A program made the position numbers and the translations under genes. From Bacteroidota bacterium (GTDB lineage: Bacteria; Bacteroidota; Bacteroidia; Chitinophagales; Chitinophagaceae), in assembly GCA_023386395.1 (NCBI GenBank), contig JAEWJV010000158.1, forward strand, positions 1-10,621: DNA of 10,621 nt. The letters run 5' to 3'. How positions within the stretch are numbered: the first letter of the stretch is position 1; every line of letters begins with the position of its first letter. Under the pieces are notes generated by a model. It did no database searches and had not been told where the DNA came from. It was given only the letters and a program-made list of their open reading frames with translations. Shown here piece after piece: positions 1-6,849 of the stretch.

Positions 1-406
1 GTATAAACCCATCCGTTCCACTTATTATACGGTGAAATGCAATATGGCCATGATGAAGCAGGATTTTGATACGGCGGAAAAACATTTAAAGAAAAGCGCC
101 ACGCTGGGCTCGCCAATGCCCGAGGCAGAAGCCGCCAACAAACTTCAGTTGGGTATGATGGCTATGCAAAAAGGTGATATGAAAACGGCTGAAGGTTATA
201 TGCGGGCCGCCATTCGCGCCGGAATACCGGATAAGGAAAGTGAAGCCATTGCTTTTTTAAGCATGTGCCAGATATTTATGAATAAACGCGAGTTTCGCGC
301 CGCCAAAGATTTTTTCAGAAAAGCCAAAGCCTGCAAACCTACAACCAAACAGGTGGTTGACCAGATAAAAGAAATTGAAAAATATATTTCGAGGGTTCCC
401 GGTTAA
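1..406 (+). CDS. Tetratricopeptide-repeat protein, 5' end outside window
   Basis: The reading frame is open from the first base (first full codon at 2), so a GTG at 32 is an internal valine codon and not the start; 134 C-terminal residues are visible. They form about three helical hairpin units of TPR type, at visible residues 10-43, 48-79 and 86-118. Each has the small-residue and aromatic spacing of TPRs (for example LQLGMMAMQKGDMKTAEGYM). Such repeats are protein-interaction scaffolds, and nothing visible points to a particular partner. The protein ends in a charged helix and SRVPG. An intrinsic terminator follows directly. Codon use and composition match the neighbours. The N-terminus, where a membrane anchor might lie, is missing, so cellular location cannot be judged. 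Confidence 0.85.
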   Translation, partial: YKPIRSTYYTVKCNMAMMKQDFDTAEKHLKKSATLGSPMPEAEAANKLQLGMMAMQKGDMKTAEGYMRAAIRAGIPDKESEAIAFLSMCQIFMNKREFRAAKDFFRKAKACKPTTKQVVDQIKEIEKYISRVPG

Positions 407-428
407 CAGGTTGAAAATAATAAACAGG

Positions 429-460
429 AAAGCACAGCGGAGAAGTTGTGCTTTTTTGTT
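429..460 (+). terminator. Intrinsic terminator after the TPR gene
   Basis: An 8-bp perfect stem (AAAGCACA at 429-436 pairing with TGTGCTTT at 447-454) encloses a 10-nt loop and runs into a T-rich tail (452-460). It lies 23 bp after the TPR stop codon and separates that gene from the next promoter. Confidence 0.8.
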
Positions 461-526
461 TTAAACAATTCGTATTTGCCCCTTTTAATGTCGTTTTCAG
501 CAATTAAACGTTCCATCAAACATGGG

Positions 527-534
527 TAAGTTTG
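527..534 (+). promoter_or_regulatory. Bacteroidota -7 promoter element for the VOC gene
   Basis: TAAGTTTG matches the TAnnTTTG -7 consensus of the Bacteroidota primary sigma factor at every fixed position and ends 18 bp before the ATG at 553. No clear TTG -33 partner lies 17-23 bp upstream, so the call rests on the -7 box and its position between a terminator and a start codon. Confidence 0.6.
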
Positions 535-552
535 TGTTATAAAAATAACGAC

Positions 553-1041
553 ATGGCAAACATCAGTCAAAAAATTACACCATTCCTTTGGTTTGATAAA
601 GAAGCCGAAGAAGCAGCAAAATTTTATACATCTGTTTTTAAAGATTCATCTATTAACGGCACAACATATTATGGCGATGGTGCGCCTTTACCAAAAGGCA
701 CAGTATTAACAATTGGCTTTACTTTGAACGGGCAACATTTTACAGCGCTAAATGGCGGCCCGCATTTTAAATTTAATGAGGCGGTTTCATTTGTGGTGCA
801 TTGTGCCAGCCAGGAAGAAGTAGATTATTACTGGGACAGCCTGTTAAAAGATGGCGGCAAGGAATCTCAATGTGGCTGGCTAAAAGATAAATTTGGACTG
901 TCATGGCAGGTGGTGCCTGAACGCATGCTGGAATTGCTGGTTGATCCCGATAAAGAAAAAGCTAACCGCGCTATGCAGGCCATGATGAAAATGATAAAGC
1001 TCGATTTGCCTACACTGGAAAAAGCAGCAGCGGGAGAATAG
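553..1041 (+). CDS. VOC-fold / PhnB-like (3-demethylubiquinone methyltransferase-like domain) protein
   Basis: This 162-residue protein is a single glyoxalase/bleomycin-resistance (VOC) fold domain of the PhnB-like subgroup. The N-terminal signature QKITPFLWFDKEAEEAAKFY is typical, as are FTLNGQHFTALNGGPHF in the middle and WLKDKFGLSWQVVPERM near the end. Family members are small soluble dimers, some metal-dependent; most, like this one, have no proven substrate, and the automatic name '3-demethylubiquinone methyltransferase' should not be taken as function. A TTG at 532 would add seven residues (MCYKNND). I prefer the ATG at 553 because MANISQKITPF is the usual family start and the TTG overlaps the promoter element at 527-534. 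The gene converges on the LysE-family gene with a 45-bp gap. Confidence 0.85.
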   Translation: MANISQKITPFLWFDKEAEEAAKFYTSVFKDSSINGTTYYGDGAPLPKGTVLTIGFTLNGQHFTALNGGPHFKFNEAVSFVVHCASQEEVDYYWDSLLKDGGKESQCGWLKDKFGLSWQVVPERMLELLVDPDKEKANRAMQAMMKMIKLDLPTLEKAAAGE

Positions 1042-1086
1042 TATTTTTGGGAGGGCTATAAATCCTTGGATTTTGTTTAAGATCGG

Positions 1087-1734
1087 TCATTCTTTAAACA
1101 GGTTGCCGAAGAAGATTTTATATAACTGAATAGCTGCTGAAATTATAAATACAGCGCCCATAATTATATTAAGAATTTTATGGCTCGCCTTTAATTTTTT
1201 AATAAGCCATTTACCGCCATGAATGTAAAAGGCCTGGCCGGTTAAAGTGCCTGCGCAGGCACCAATTGTAAACAGGTTAAAGTTTAACATGCCTGGTTTT
1301 ACAGTTCCATTGCTTATGAAGTAAGTGCCCCAGAAGAACCAAAATGGTATTTGCATGGGATTAATAGCGCTCAGCATCATGCCAAGTAGAAAGCGGTGTA
1401 ATTTATTATCGATAAGCAGCCCCTTTTTTTCAGGTTCATTTTGTTTTAACGCTTTACGGATACTTAAAAAGCCCAGCACAAAAAATAAGATAACGGTGGC
1501 CCAGCTTAAATAGGTAAACATAGTTTTATTACGCAGTATCCAGCCGCTGCTGTTTAATGCTATGCGTAAATAAATTATCTCAACCAGCGCTACGCCAATA
1601 CTGAATATCCATGCTTTTTTTATGCTTTCTTCAACGCCTATTTGCGTGGCGGCAACATTTAAATTTCCGAGGGGTAACTGTCCCAAAAAACTTACGCCAA
1701 ATCCTGCAAACAGTATGGGTAACAATTCGTTCAT
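1087..1734 (-). CDS. LysE-family (amino-acid exporter type) membrane transporter
   Basis: The product is a 215-residue integral membrane protein with about six hydrophobic segments (roughly residues 5-27, 42-60, 72-91, 115-138, 148-170 and 186-208). The first segment carries the LysE/RhtB-like motif GQLPLGNLNVAATQIG, followed by a charged loop (GVEESIKKAW). The central SAINPMQIPFWFFWG matches the conserved Asn-Pro region of the fourth segment. LysE-superfamily proteins export amino acids or small derivatives across the inner membrane; the substrate here cannot be read from sequence. The ATG lies 9 nt after the stop of the ATP-grasp gene on the same strand, so the two are almost certainly co-transcribed. 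That coupling makes the ligase's product, or an amino acid, the natural substrate guess, which is inference. Confidence 0.85.
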   Translation of the reverse strand: MNELLPILFAGFGVSFLGQLPLGNLNVAATQIGVEESIKKAWIFSIGVALVEIIYLRIALNSSGWILRNKTMFTYLSWATVILFFVLGFLSIRKALKQNEPEKKGLLIDNKLHRFLLGMMLSAINPMQIPFWFFWGTYFISNGTVKPGMLNFNLFTIGACAGTLTGQAFYIHGGKWLIKKLKASHKILNIIMGAVFIISAAIQLYKIFFGNLFKE

Positions 1735-1743
1735 AAAGCAGTT

Positions 1744-2784
1744 TTAAAGTTTACATTGCAGGTTTAACTGCTCCATGAACTTAGTATTTTTTTTAGAAGC
1801 CCTGAACATTTTTATCCCCTTAAAAAAGGAAATATAAGCCGCTCCTTTCTTATAGTTTATTTTACCAATTTCATACATATATCGCCAATGCCTTGCAATA
1901 ATTTTTATAGCATCCATATAGCTTAGCCCATTATCATAAATATGATTGGGTTCTGAGCCAACGCCGTTAAATTCAAGTATGGAAATATTCCTGCAATGCT
2001 TAAGGTCTTCAAGCGAAGTTGTTTTAATATCGTAACGGCCGTAATAAAAATGTTTGCTGAATAAATTAATTTTATCCATTACGGCAGAAAGCTGTTCATC
2101 AATTTTATTACTCAGGTTAATAAACCTTGCGCCGCGGTTATGATTGCCTAATTCATTCAGCCTGTAAACTTCATTCCTGGCAATAATATTATCCAGGTTT
2201 ATTTTATGCAGTTCCTTTTGCTCTTCTGCAATCATGAAAGCTTTGGGATGTTGTTCTATCAATCGCTTTAATGTTGATGCACCATCGCCTTTTACATGCA
2301 AATATTCTTTTTCAATCAGCCCAGTTATTGTCCCTTTATCTGAACCGGGATAACGCACATAAAAAATACTCAGCTCAAGCGGCCAGGTTATCATTTCCTG
2401 GATAAGATAAGTAAATGGCAATAATGCATGGTAAGCCGCAAGCTGTTGTGCATTTTCAATTTTCCTGAAGAGCAAGCCTTTTGTGCCAACATCTGGTTTT
2501 ACAGCAACCGGGAACTGCAAACCCGAGGCCTGCATTCGTTTTATGGTGTATTCAATATTTTCAGATGGGTCAACATAAATAGTTATTGGGTATAATGTGT
2601 TGGGTAACTGTTCAAACATTTCCCGTTTTGTTTCACCTTCAAACCCGCCGAAATATAAGGTTGGGTTCACGTTTGAAAAGAACCAGAAATGCCTGCCCTT
2701 TATCCAATAGTGCAGCCAAAGAAAAAAGAAAGGCGCATAAATAATGCTGAAAGGCAATTGCTCCCAGTTAAAGATTCTTTTCAA
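1744..2784 (-). CDS. ATP-grasp ligase-like protein with hydrophobic N-terminus, substrate unknown
   Basis: This 346-residue protein contains an ATP-grasp domain. Visible elements are a hydrophobic N-terminal stretch (residues 11-27) followed by an aromatic region ending NPTLYFGGFEGETK (40-53), then the ATP-binding lysine in FPVAVKPDVGTKG (91-103). EMITWPLELSIFY (130-142) and VKGDGASTL (164-172) follow; the latter is a motif also seen in cyanophycin-synthetase-like and related peptide ligases. The metal-binding residues lie in GRYDIK (D252) and ILEFNGVGSEPN (E271, N273). ATP-grasp enzymes of this type join a carboxylate to an amine via an acyl phosphate, as D-Ala-D-Ala ligase does; the substrate here is unknown. 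The start is a TTG: an in-frame stop lies 24 bp upstream with no ATG or GTG between, and the next ATG would cut 55 conserved-looking residues. It heads a unit with the LysE-family exporter gene. Confidence 0.75.
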   Translation of the reverse strand: MKRIFNWEQLPFSIIYAPFFFLWLHYWIKGRHFWFFSNVNPTLYFGGFEGETKREMFEQLPNTLYPITIYVDPSENIEYTIKRMQASGLQFPVAVKPDVGTKGLLFRKIENAQQLAAYHALLPFTYLIQEMITWPLELSIFYVRYPGSDKGTITGLIEKEYLHVKGDGASTLKRLIEQHPKAFMIAEEQKELHKINLDNIIARNEVYRLNELGNHNRGARFINLSNKIDEQLSAVMDKINLFSKHFYYGRYDIKTTSLEDLKHCRNISILEFNGVGSEPNHIYDNGLSYMDAIKIIARHWRYMYEIGKINYKKGAAYISFFKGIKMFRASKKNTKFMEQLNLQCKL

Positions 2785-2803
2785 CCAAGCATTTTTAGAC
2801 GCG

Positions 2804-2833
2804 CAAAATTAGGGGTGATGGACTATGTTGCAA
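2804..2833 (-). promoter_or_regulatory. Promoter for the ATP-grasp / LysE unit
   Basis: Read on the minus strand, TTG (2833-2831), a 19-bp spacer and TAATTTTG (2811-2804) match the Bacteroidota -33/-7 form, with every fixed -7 position present. The box ends 19 bp before the TTG start codon at 2784, which leaves only a short leader and supports that start. Confidence 0.7.
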
Positions 2834-2840
2834 CAGTTTG

Positions 2841-2874
2841 TTTGTTAAATACAAAACGCTTTGCCTTACATTTG
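2841..2874 (+). promoter_or_regulatory. Promoter for the CCG-domain iron-sulfur gene
   Basis: TTTG (2841-2844), a 22-bp spacer and TACATTTG (2867-2874) match the Bacteroidota promoter form. The -7 box ends 17 bp before the ATG at 2892. Because it lies downstream of the in-frame ATG at 2838, it argues for 2892 as the real start. It is back to back with the minus-strand promoter at 2804-2833, their -33 elements about 8 bp apart. Confidence 0.65.
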
Positions 2875-2891
2875 GATACGAATTGAATTAT

Positions 2892-3671
2892 ATGCACATT
2901 CCGCAAATGGCAGAAATGCTGGCAAACGGCGAAACCCCCGATATTCTGTTTTGGGTGGGTTGTGCAGGCAGTTTCGATCAGCGTGCCCAAAAAATTACCC
3001 GAGCCTTTGCAGCTATCTTAAATAAGCTTGAAATTAAATATGCCATTCTCGGGAAAGAAGAAGCCTGCAACGGCGATCCTGCCCGAAGGGCCGGCAACGA
3101 ATTTTTATTCCAAATGATGGCTTATAACAACATTCAAATATTGAATGGATATGGCATAAAGAAAATTGTAACGGCATGCCCGCATTGTTTCAATATTTTA
3201 AAAAATGAATATCCTGCACTGGGTGGCAGTTACGAGGTCATTCATCATACAGTGTTTCTTCAACAATTAATAGATGAAGGAAAGCTGAAGCTCAAAGAAT
3301 CAGGCGGCTTTAAAGGCAAACGCATTACTTACCACGACAGTTGTTATCTCGGGCGCGCCAATAATATTTATGAAGCGCCGCGAAAAGTACTGGAATTATT
3401 AGACGCAGAATTAGTTGAAATGAAACGTTGCCGCAGCAAAGGTTTATGTTGCGGAGCAGGTGGTGCGCAAATGTTTAAGGAAGAAGAGAAAGGTATAACA
3501 CGCGTTAATTTTGAACGCAGTGAAGAAGCAATGAATACAGGCGCTGAAATAATTGCTTCAGCCTGCCCGTTTTGCAACACCATGCTTACTGATGGTGTTA
3601 AGAATAAAGAAAAAGAAGACAGCGTAAAAGTGCTGGATATAGCAGAATTAATTGCTATGAATATGGAATAA
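2892..3671 (+). CDS. CCG-domain (HdrB/GlpC/LutA-like) iron-sulfur protein
   Basis: The 259-residue product has two cysteine-rich CCG domains like those of heterodisulfide reductase subunit B, GlpC and LutA. The first carries C24, C59 and CPHC (C96, C99). The second carries C151, the CCG core in GLCCGAGG (C186, C187) and CPFC (C225, C228). These cysteines bind iron-sulfur clusters and act in electron transfer, usually for a partner dehydrogenase or reductase, in the cytoplasm or at the inner membrane face. Relatives are often paired with a larger 4Fe-4S dicluster protein; none is in this window. I choose the ATG at 2892 over the in-frame ATG at 2838 because a promoter lies between them and because PQMAEMLANGETPDILFWVG is the usual N-terminus. 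The thioredoxin-fold gene follows after 35 bp without a visible terminator, so read-through is likely. Confidence 0.85.
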   Translation: MHIPQMAEMLANGETPDILFWVGCAGSFDQRAQKITRAFAAILNKLEIKYAILGKEEACNGDPARRAGNEFLFQMMAYNNIQILNGYGIKKIVTACPHCFNILKNEYPALGGSYEVIHHTVFLQQLIDEGKLKLKESGGFKGKRITYHDSCYLGRANNIYEAPRKVLELLDAELVEMKRCRSKGLCCGAGGAQMFKEEEKGITRVNFERSEEAMNTGAEIIASACPFCNTMLTDGVKNKEKEDSVKVLDIAELIAMNME

Positions 3672-3706
3672 GAAATACAATATTTAATTACATTTTAAAC
3701 CACATT

Positions 3707-4954
3707 ATGAAAAAATTATTGCTGATTGTATTACTGGCACCGCTTTTTTGCAGTGCACAGGAAGGCGTGAACTTTGAGCACAATCAAAGCTGGCAACAGG
3801 CGCAGGCAAAAGCCAAAACTGCCCACAAATATATTTTTATGGATTGCTATACCACCTGGTGTGGCCCCTGCAGGTATATGACCAGCACCATCTTTCCTCA
3901 AAAAGTGGTGGCTGATGTTATGAATGAAAAATTCATAAACGTAAAAGTACAATTGGATACTACAGATAACGATAATGATGAAGTAAAAAGCTGGTATCAA
4001 ACAGGGCACGATCTTGCTAAGCAATATAACGTAAGGGCTTATCCAACCTATTTGGTTTTTGATGAGAATGGAAAGATCGTGCACCGGTTTGTGGGCTCTT
4101 CTAAAACAGGTGAAGAATTTGTTGCCAGGCTGAATACGGCGCTCGATCCAAACGAGCAATATTATACTTTGCTTGATAAGTATAATGCAGGTGAGAAAGA
4201 TCCGCAATTCATCCGCAGGCTTGCGCTCATGTCACAGGATGCTTATGATATGAAGCAGGCTTCTGAACTGGCAAATGCTTACCTGGCAACACAGCAGAAT
4301 TTATATACAAAAGATAATCTTGATTTCATTATCAGCTTTACAGAAACCAGCAAAGACAAGGGTTTTGATATGCTTTTGCACAATGGCGATAAGGTTGATG
4401 CTGCAATGGGTAAAAAGGTTAGCAATGGTATCCTGCAAAATATTATTGCACGGGAGAGTGTTTATCCTGTAATATTTCCGCGGAATGTTTCCGATCCAAA
4501 AGATTTAGCCGAACCTGATTGGTCTAAACTGCAAAGTGATGTTGCAAAAAATTATCCTGCACAGGCAAAAGAAGTAATAAGCCATGCGCAGGTGGTATTT
4601 TATGAAAATAAAAAAGATTGGGATAAGTTTGGTCCTGCTGTGGTTAGCTATATGAAAGAATATGGCAGCAACGCTTCGCCTGAGCAGTTGAATGATTTTG
4701 CCTGGAACGTATTTTTAAATTGCAGCGATATGGCTTGCGTAGAGCAGGCTCTTGCATGGAGCAAACGCTCTATTGATAATAATGAAGAACCCATGTTTAT
4801 GGATACTTATGCAAACATTTTATATAAAATGGGCAAAAAAGATGAAGCGATCGAATGGGAAACAAAAGCAATGAACTTAGAAACAAGCGCCGATAAATCA
4901 ACTTACGAACAAACGCTGAACAAAATGAAGAGCGGGGAGAAAACCTGGAATTAA
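3707..4954 (+). CDS. Exported thioredoxin-fold protein with long helical C-terminal region
   Basis: The 415-residue product starts with a signal peptide (MKKLLLIVLLAPLFCSAQEG). Cleavage is likely around SAQ; PLFC is a poor lipobox, so I do not call a lipoprotein. Residues 25-147 are a thioredoxin fold with the redox motif WCGPC (C52, C55) and the cis-proline in AYPTYLVFDENG (P113). This predicts periplasmic thiol-disulfide reduction or exchange. Residues about 150-415 are mostly helical with no domain I can name. TPR-like spacing appears near the end (DTYANILYKMGKKDEAIEW, about 371-389), with a CSDMAC pair of cysteines before it. It may be co-transcribed with the iron-sulfur gene 35 bp upstream; a weak -7-like box (TACATTTT, 3689-3696) could also drive it. 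A strong terminator follows. The client proteins are unknown. Confidence 0.85.
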   Translation: MKKLLLIVLLAPLFCSAQEGVNFEHNQSWQQAQAKAKTAHKYIFMDCYTTWCGPCRYMTSTIFPQKVVADVMNEKFINVKVQLDTTDNDNDEVKSWYQTGHDLAKQYNVRAYPTYLVFDENGKIVHRFVGSSKTGEEFVARLNTALDPNEQYYTLLDKYNAGEKDPQFIRRLALMSQDAYDMKQASELANAYLATQQNLYTKDNLDFIISFTETSKDKGFDMLLHNGDKVDAAMGKKVSNGILQNIIARESVYPVIFPRNVSDPKDLAEPDWSKLQSDVAKNYPAQAKEVISHAQVVFYENKKDWDKFGPAVVSYMKEYGSNASPEQLNDFAWNVFLNCSDMACVEQALAWSKRSIDNNEEPMFMDTYANILYKMGKKDEAIEWETKAMNLETSADKSTYEQTLNKMKSGEKTWN

Positions 4955-4977
4955 TTTTATCTCTTTTGAATAACAGG

Positions 4978-5014
4978 AAACAGGTTGTTGCATAAAACAG
5001 CCTGTTTTTATTTT
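4978..5014 (+). terminator. Intrinsic terminator after the thioredoxin-fold gene
   Basis: A 12-bp stem with one T-G wobble pairs 4978-4989 with 4996-5007 around the 6-nt loop GCATAA, and a T-rich tail follows (5005-5014). It begins 23 bp after the stop codon and closes the iron-sulfur/thioredoxin-fold unit. Confidence 0.8.
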
Positions 5015-5049
5015 AATAAAGCTTTAAAAGCCGGGCCGGTAAAAAGTCT

Positions 5050-5057
5050 TACATTAG
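5050..5057 (+). promoter_or_regulatory. Possible -7 element before the sterol desaturase gene
   Basis: TACATTAG differs from TAnnTTTG at one fixed position and lies 25 bp before the ATG at 5083. A terminator sits upstream, so a promoter is needed in this interval. No convincing -33 TTG was found, so this is tentative. Confidence 0.35.
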
Positions 5058-5082
5058 TTATATCAAAAGAAGCGATTGTTGT

Positions 5083-5901
5083 ATGAATGCCATCGTTGAA
5101 TATTTCCAGCATATTTCTTCTCTTCACCGCGCTTTAATTATTGCAGGAGGCATCACGGTTTTCTGGCTGATAGAAAGCGCTGTTCCGTTGTTTGCTTTTC
5201 AATACAATAAATGGAAACATGCGGGCATTAATTTCTTCTTTACGTTCACAACCATTGCCATAAATTTTGTATTTGCATTATTGATCGTGTTTACAAGCGG
5301 CTGGTGTTTGCAGCATCATTTTGGTGCATTGCAATGGATAGCAATGCCCGTGTGGCTTCAAATGATTGTGGGTTTAATGCTGATGGATTTAATTGGCGCT
5401 TGGCTTATTCATTATATTGAACATAAAGTAAAATGGATGTGGAAATTTCATACCATCCATCATTCCGATACGCATGTTGACACAACCACTGCCAACCGGC
5501 ACCATCCCGGTGAAAGTGTTTTTCGCGCTGTGTTTACAACCATTGCTGTTTTTATTTGCGGTGCCCCTTTATGGCTGTTGTTTTTATATCAGAGTTTAAG
5601 TGTGGTGCTTTCACAGTTCAATCATGCCAATATAAGAATGACCGGGCGGTTGGATAAAATTTTAGGTTATATAATAGTTACGCCAAACATGCACCGTATT
5701 CATCATCATTATATACGCCCTGAAACCGATACAAACTATGGCAACATATTTCCCTTTTGGGATAAACTGTTCGGCACTTATTGCACAACACCTGTAAAAG
5801 ATATTCATTACGGGCTCGATGTTTTGGAAGGCAGAAATGATGAAGATGTAAAAGACCTTTTAAAAATACCTTTCAGCAATTCTATCAAAACGGATTATTA
5901 A
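5083..5901 (+). CDS. Sterol desaturase / fatty acid hydroxylase superfamily membrane protein
   Basis: The 272-residue product has the histidine boxes of this di-iron membrane oxygenase superfamily. HYIEH (H110, H114) comes first, then KFHTIHHSD (H123, H126, H127), NRHHPGE (H140, H141), NHAN (H181) and MHRIHHHY (H204, H207, H208). All ligand positions appear present, so it is probably active. Hydrophobic segments at about 17-35, 50-72, 88-108, 148-165 and 168-178 place it in the inner membrane. Members hydroxylate or desaturate lipid chains, carotenoids or sterol-like rings using oxygen and two iron atoms. The bacterial substrate cannot be named, although lipid hydroxylation is a reasonable guess. 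It stands alone, after a terminator and before a heptamer-repeat spacer. The ending, after the conserved FPFWDKLFGTY, is an ordinary cytosolic tail. Confidence 0.85.
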   Translation: MNAIVEYFQHISSLHRALIIAGGITVFWLIESAVPLFAFQYNKWKHAGINFFFTFTTIAINFVFALLIVFTSGWCLQHHFGALQWIAMPVWLQMIVGLMLMDLIGAWLIHYIEHKVKWMWKFHTIHHSDTHVDTTTANRHHPGESVFRAVFTTIAVFICGAPLWLLFLYQSLSVVLSQFNHANIRMTGRLDKILGYIIVTPNMHRIHHHYIRPETDTNYGNIFPFWDKLFGTYCTTPVKDIHYGLDVLEGRNDEDVKDLLKIPFSNSIKTDY

Positions 5902-5927
5902 TCGCTGGCAATAATCGAACGATGAAT

Positions 5928-5962
5928 AGCCCGCAGCCTGTAACTTGAAGCTTGCAGCAAAC
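5928..5962 (+). repeat. Degenerate 7-bp tandem repeat, unit AGCYTGN
   Basis: Five consecutive heptamers start at 5928, 5935, 5942, 5949 and 5956. The first four follow A-G/A-C-Y-Y-G-N and the fifth (AGCAAAC) decays. The array fills most of the 70 bp between the sterol desaturase stop and the SOD promoter. Its sequence is unrelated to the other heptamer loci in the window, but the period is identical. Confidence 0.6.
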
Positions 5963-5971
5963 CAGTTATAT

Positions 5972-6002
5972 TTTGATTATAACCATCATGGTAAGATATT
6001 TG
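5972..6002 (+). promoter_or_regulatory. Probable promoter for the Cu/Zn SOD gene
   Basis: TTTG (5972-5975), a 19-bp spacer and GATATTTG (5995-6002) fit the Bacteroidota promoter form with one mismatch at the first -7 position. Transcription would start near 6009, giving a leader of about 30 nt before the ATG at 6038. Confidence 0.45.
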
Positions 6003-6037
6003 TATTATAAATTAAGCTTATTCAAAAAATATTAATC

Positions 6038-6640
6038 ATGAAACAACTACAAATTAAACACGTACTGCAGTGTATGCTTGTAACAGCATCCCTCGCTTTA
6101 GTATCCTGCGGTACTTCCACGTCTTCAGACACAGCAAACGACACTTCTTCTATGTCATCAATGGATTCTTCAGTTGCACCTGCTGAACCGGTAACACATG
6201 CAGAAGCCGTGATCTCAGGCACAAAGGCAGATACGACTGTTGATGGTACAGCAAGCTTTGATGCAGATAGCGGCAAGGTTAAATTAACACTCAATCTTAC
6301 CATACCTAAAATGGCCAATAAAACCGTTGCTGTTCATATACATGAACATCCTGATTGCGGTGATAACGGCATGGCTACACACGGCCACTGGAACCCAACG
6401 GGCGCACAACATGGAAAATGGGGCAGCGCCAGTTTTCATTTGGGAGATATAGGCAACGTGAAGTTAGATAAAGACGGTAAAGGCACGCTTGAAATGTCAA
6501 CAGATTTATGGACGCTTGGTTCAGATACAGCCAGCAGCGTTTTAAATCATGCGATTATTGTGCATAATGGTGTTGATGATTATACAACACAGCCAACCGG
6601 TAATGCCGGCGGCAGAATTGGTTGCGGCCTTATTAAATAA
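6038..6640 (+). CDS. Cu/Zn superoxide dismutase family lipoprotein
   Basis: The 200-residue product has a lipoprotein signal peptide with lipobox LVSC (lipidated Cys at 24), then a Ser/Thr/Asp-rich linker (about 25-50), then a complete SOD_Cu domain. Copper ligands are H100 and H102 in AVHIHEH, the bridging H117 in HGHWNP, and H176 in IIVHNGVDD. Zinc ligands are H117, H125, H134 and D137 (FHLGD). The structural disulfide pair is C107 and C196, and the substrate-guiding arginine is R193 in GGRIGCG. With all active-site residues present it should convert superoxide to peroxide and oxygen outside the cytoplasm, anchored to a membrane by lipid. Whether it sits on the inner or outer membrane cannot be told. 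The gene is monocistronic: its own probable promoter lies upstream and a strong terminator downstream. Confidence 0.92.
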   Translation: MKQLQIKHVLQCMLVTASLALVSCGTSTSSDTANDTSSMSSMDSSVAPAEPVTHAEAVISGTKADTTVDGTASFDADSGKVKLTLNLTIPKMANKTVAVHIHEHPDCGDNGMATHGHWNPTGAQHGKWGSASFHLGDIGNVKLDKDGKGTLEMSTDLWTLGSDTASSVLNHAIIVHNGVDDYTTQPTGNAGGRIGCGLIK

Positions 6641-6659
6641 TATTTTACATATTAGTTAT

Positions 6660-6692
6660 AAAGCCTTTGGTAAAAAGCCAAAGGCTTTTTTA
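6660..6692 (+). terminator. Intrinsic terminator after the SOD gene
   Basis: A perfect 11-bp stem pairs 6660-6670 with 6678-6688 around the 7-nt loop TAAAAAG, followed by a T tract to 6692. It begins 20 bp after the SOD stop codon and is the clearest terminator in the window. Confidence 0.92.
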
Positions 6693-6752
6693 TTTATTGG
6701 TAAATGAGCTGAAGAATAGATGGCATCACGGTTATGTCACTCCTTTCAACTT

Positions 6753-6778
6753 CAGCAAAAGCCCGGGCATTAATGCTG
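6753..6778. other. Nested palindromes upstream of the rhomboid gene
   Basis: GCCCGGGC (6761-6768) and GCATTAATGC (6767-6776) are perfect palindromes that overlap by two bases, flanked by CAGCA (6753-6757) and TGCTG (6774-6778). They lie about 70 bp before the rhomboid ATG in an otherwise featureless 157-bp spacer. A regulator-binding site is possible, but chance is not excluded. Confidence 0.3.
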
Positions 6779-6849
6779 CAGAAACACCAGGTTAATTTCC
6801 GGCAACACATTTTGCATCAAATAAACAGCTTTGTACATTGCAGTAACAA

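Noticed and set aside
32..34. GTG start codon for the TPR protein
   Set aside because: The frame is open to the window edge and the preceding residues (KPIRSTYYT) look like TPR sequence, so this is an internal valine.
1060..1080. Possible bidirectional terminator between the VOC and LysE-family genes
   Set aside because: Only a 5-bp AT-rich stem (AAATC with GATTT) around CTTG and a broken T run; too weak to call.
2838..2891. Longer N-terminus for the iron-sulfur protein from the ATG at 2838
   Set aside because: The stretch contains a full promoter match and the added 18 residues do not look like the family; the start at 2892 is better.
3731..4207. 158-residue minus-strand reading frame inside the thioredoxin-fold gene
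   Set aside because: Its sequence is the shadow of a strongly supported gene and shows no domain, promoter or start signal of its own.
6022..6318. 98-residue minus-strand reading frame opposite the SOD signal peptide
   Set aside because: Antisense shadow of a lipoprotein gene with all SOD residues; no independent support.
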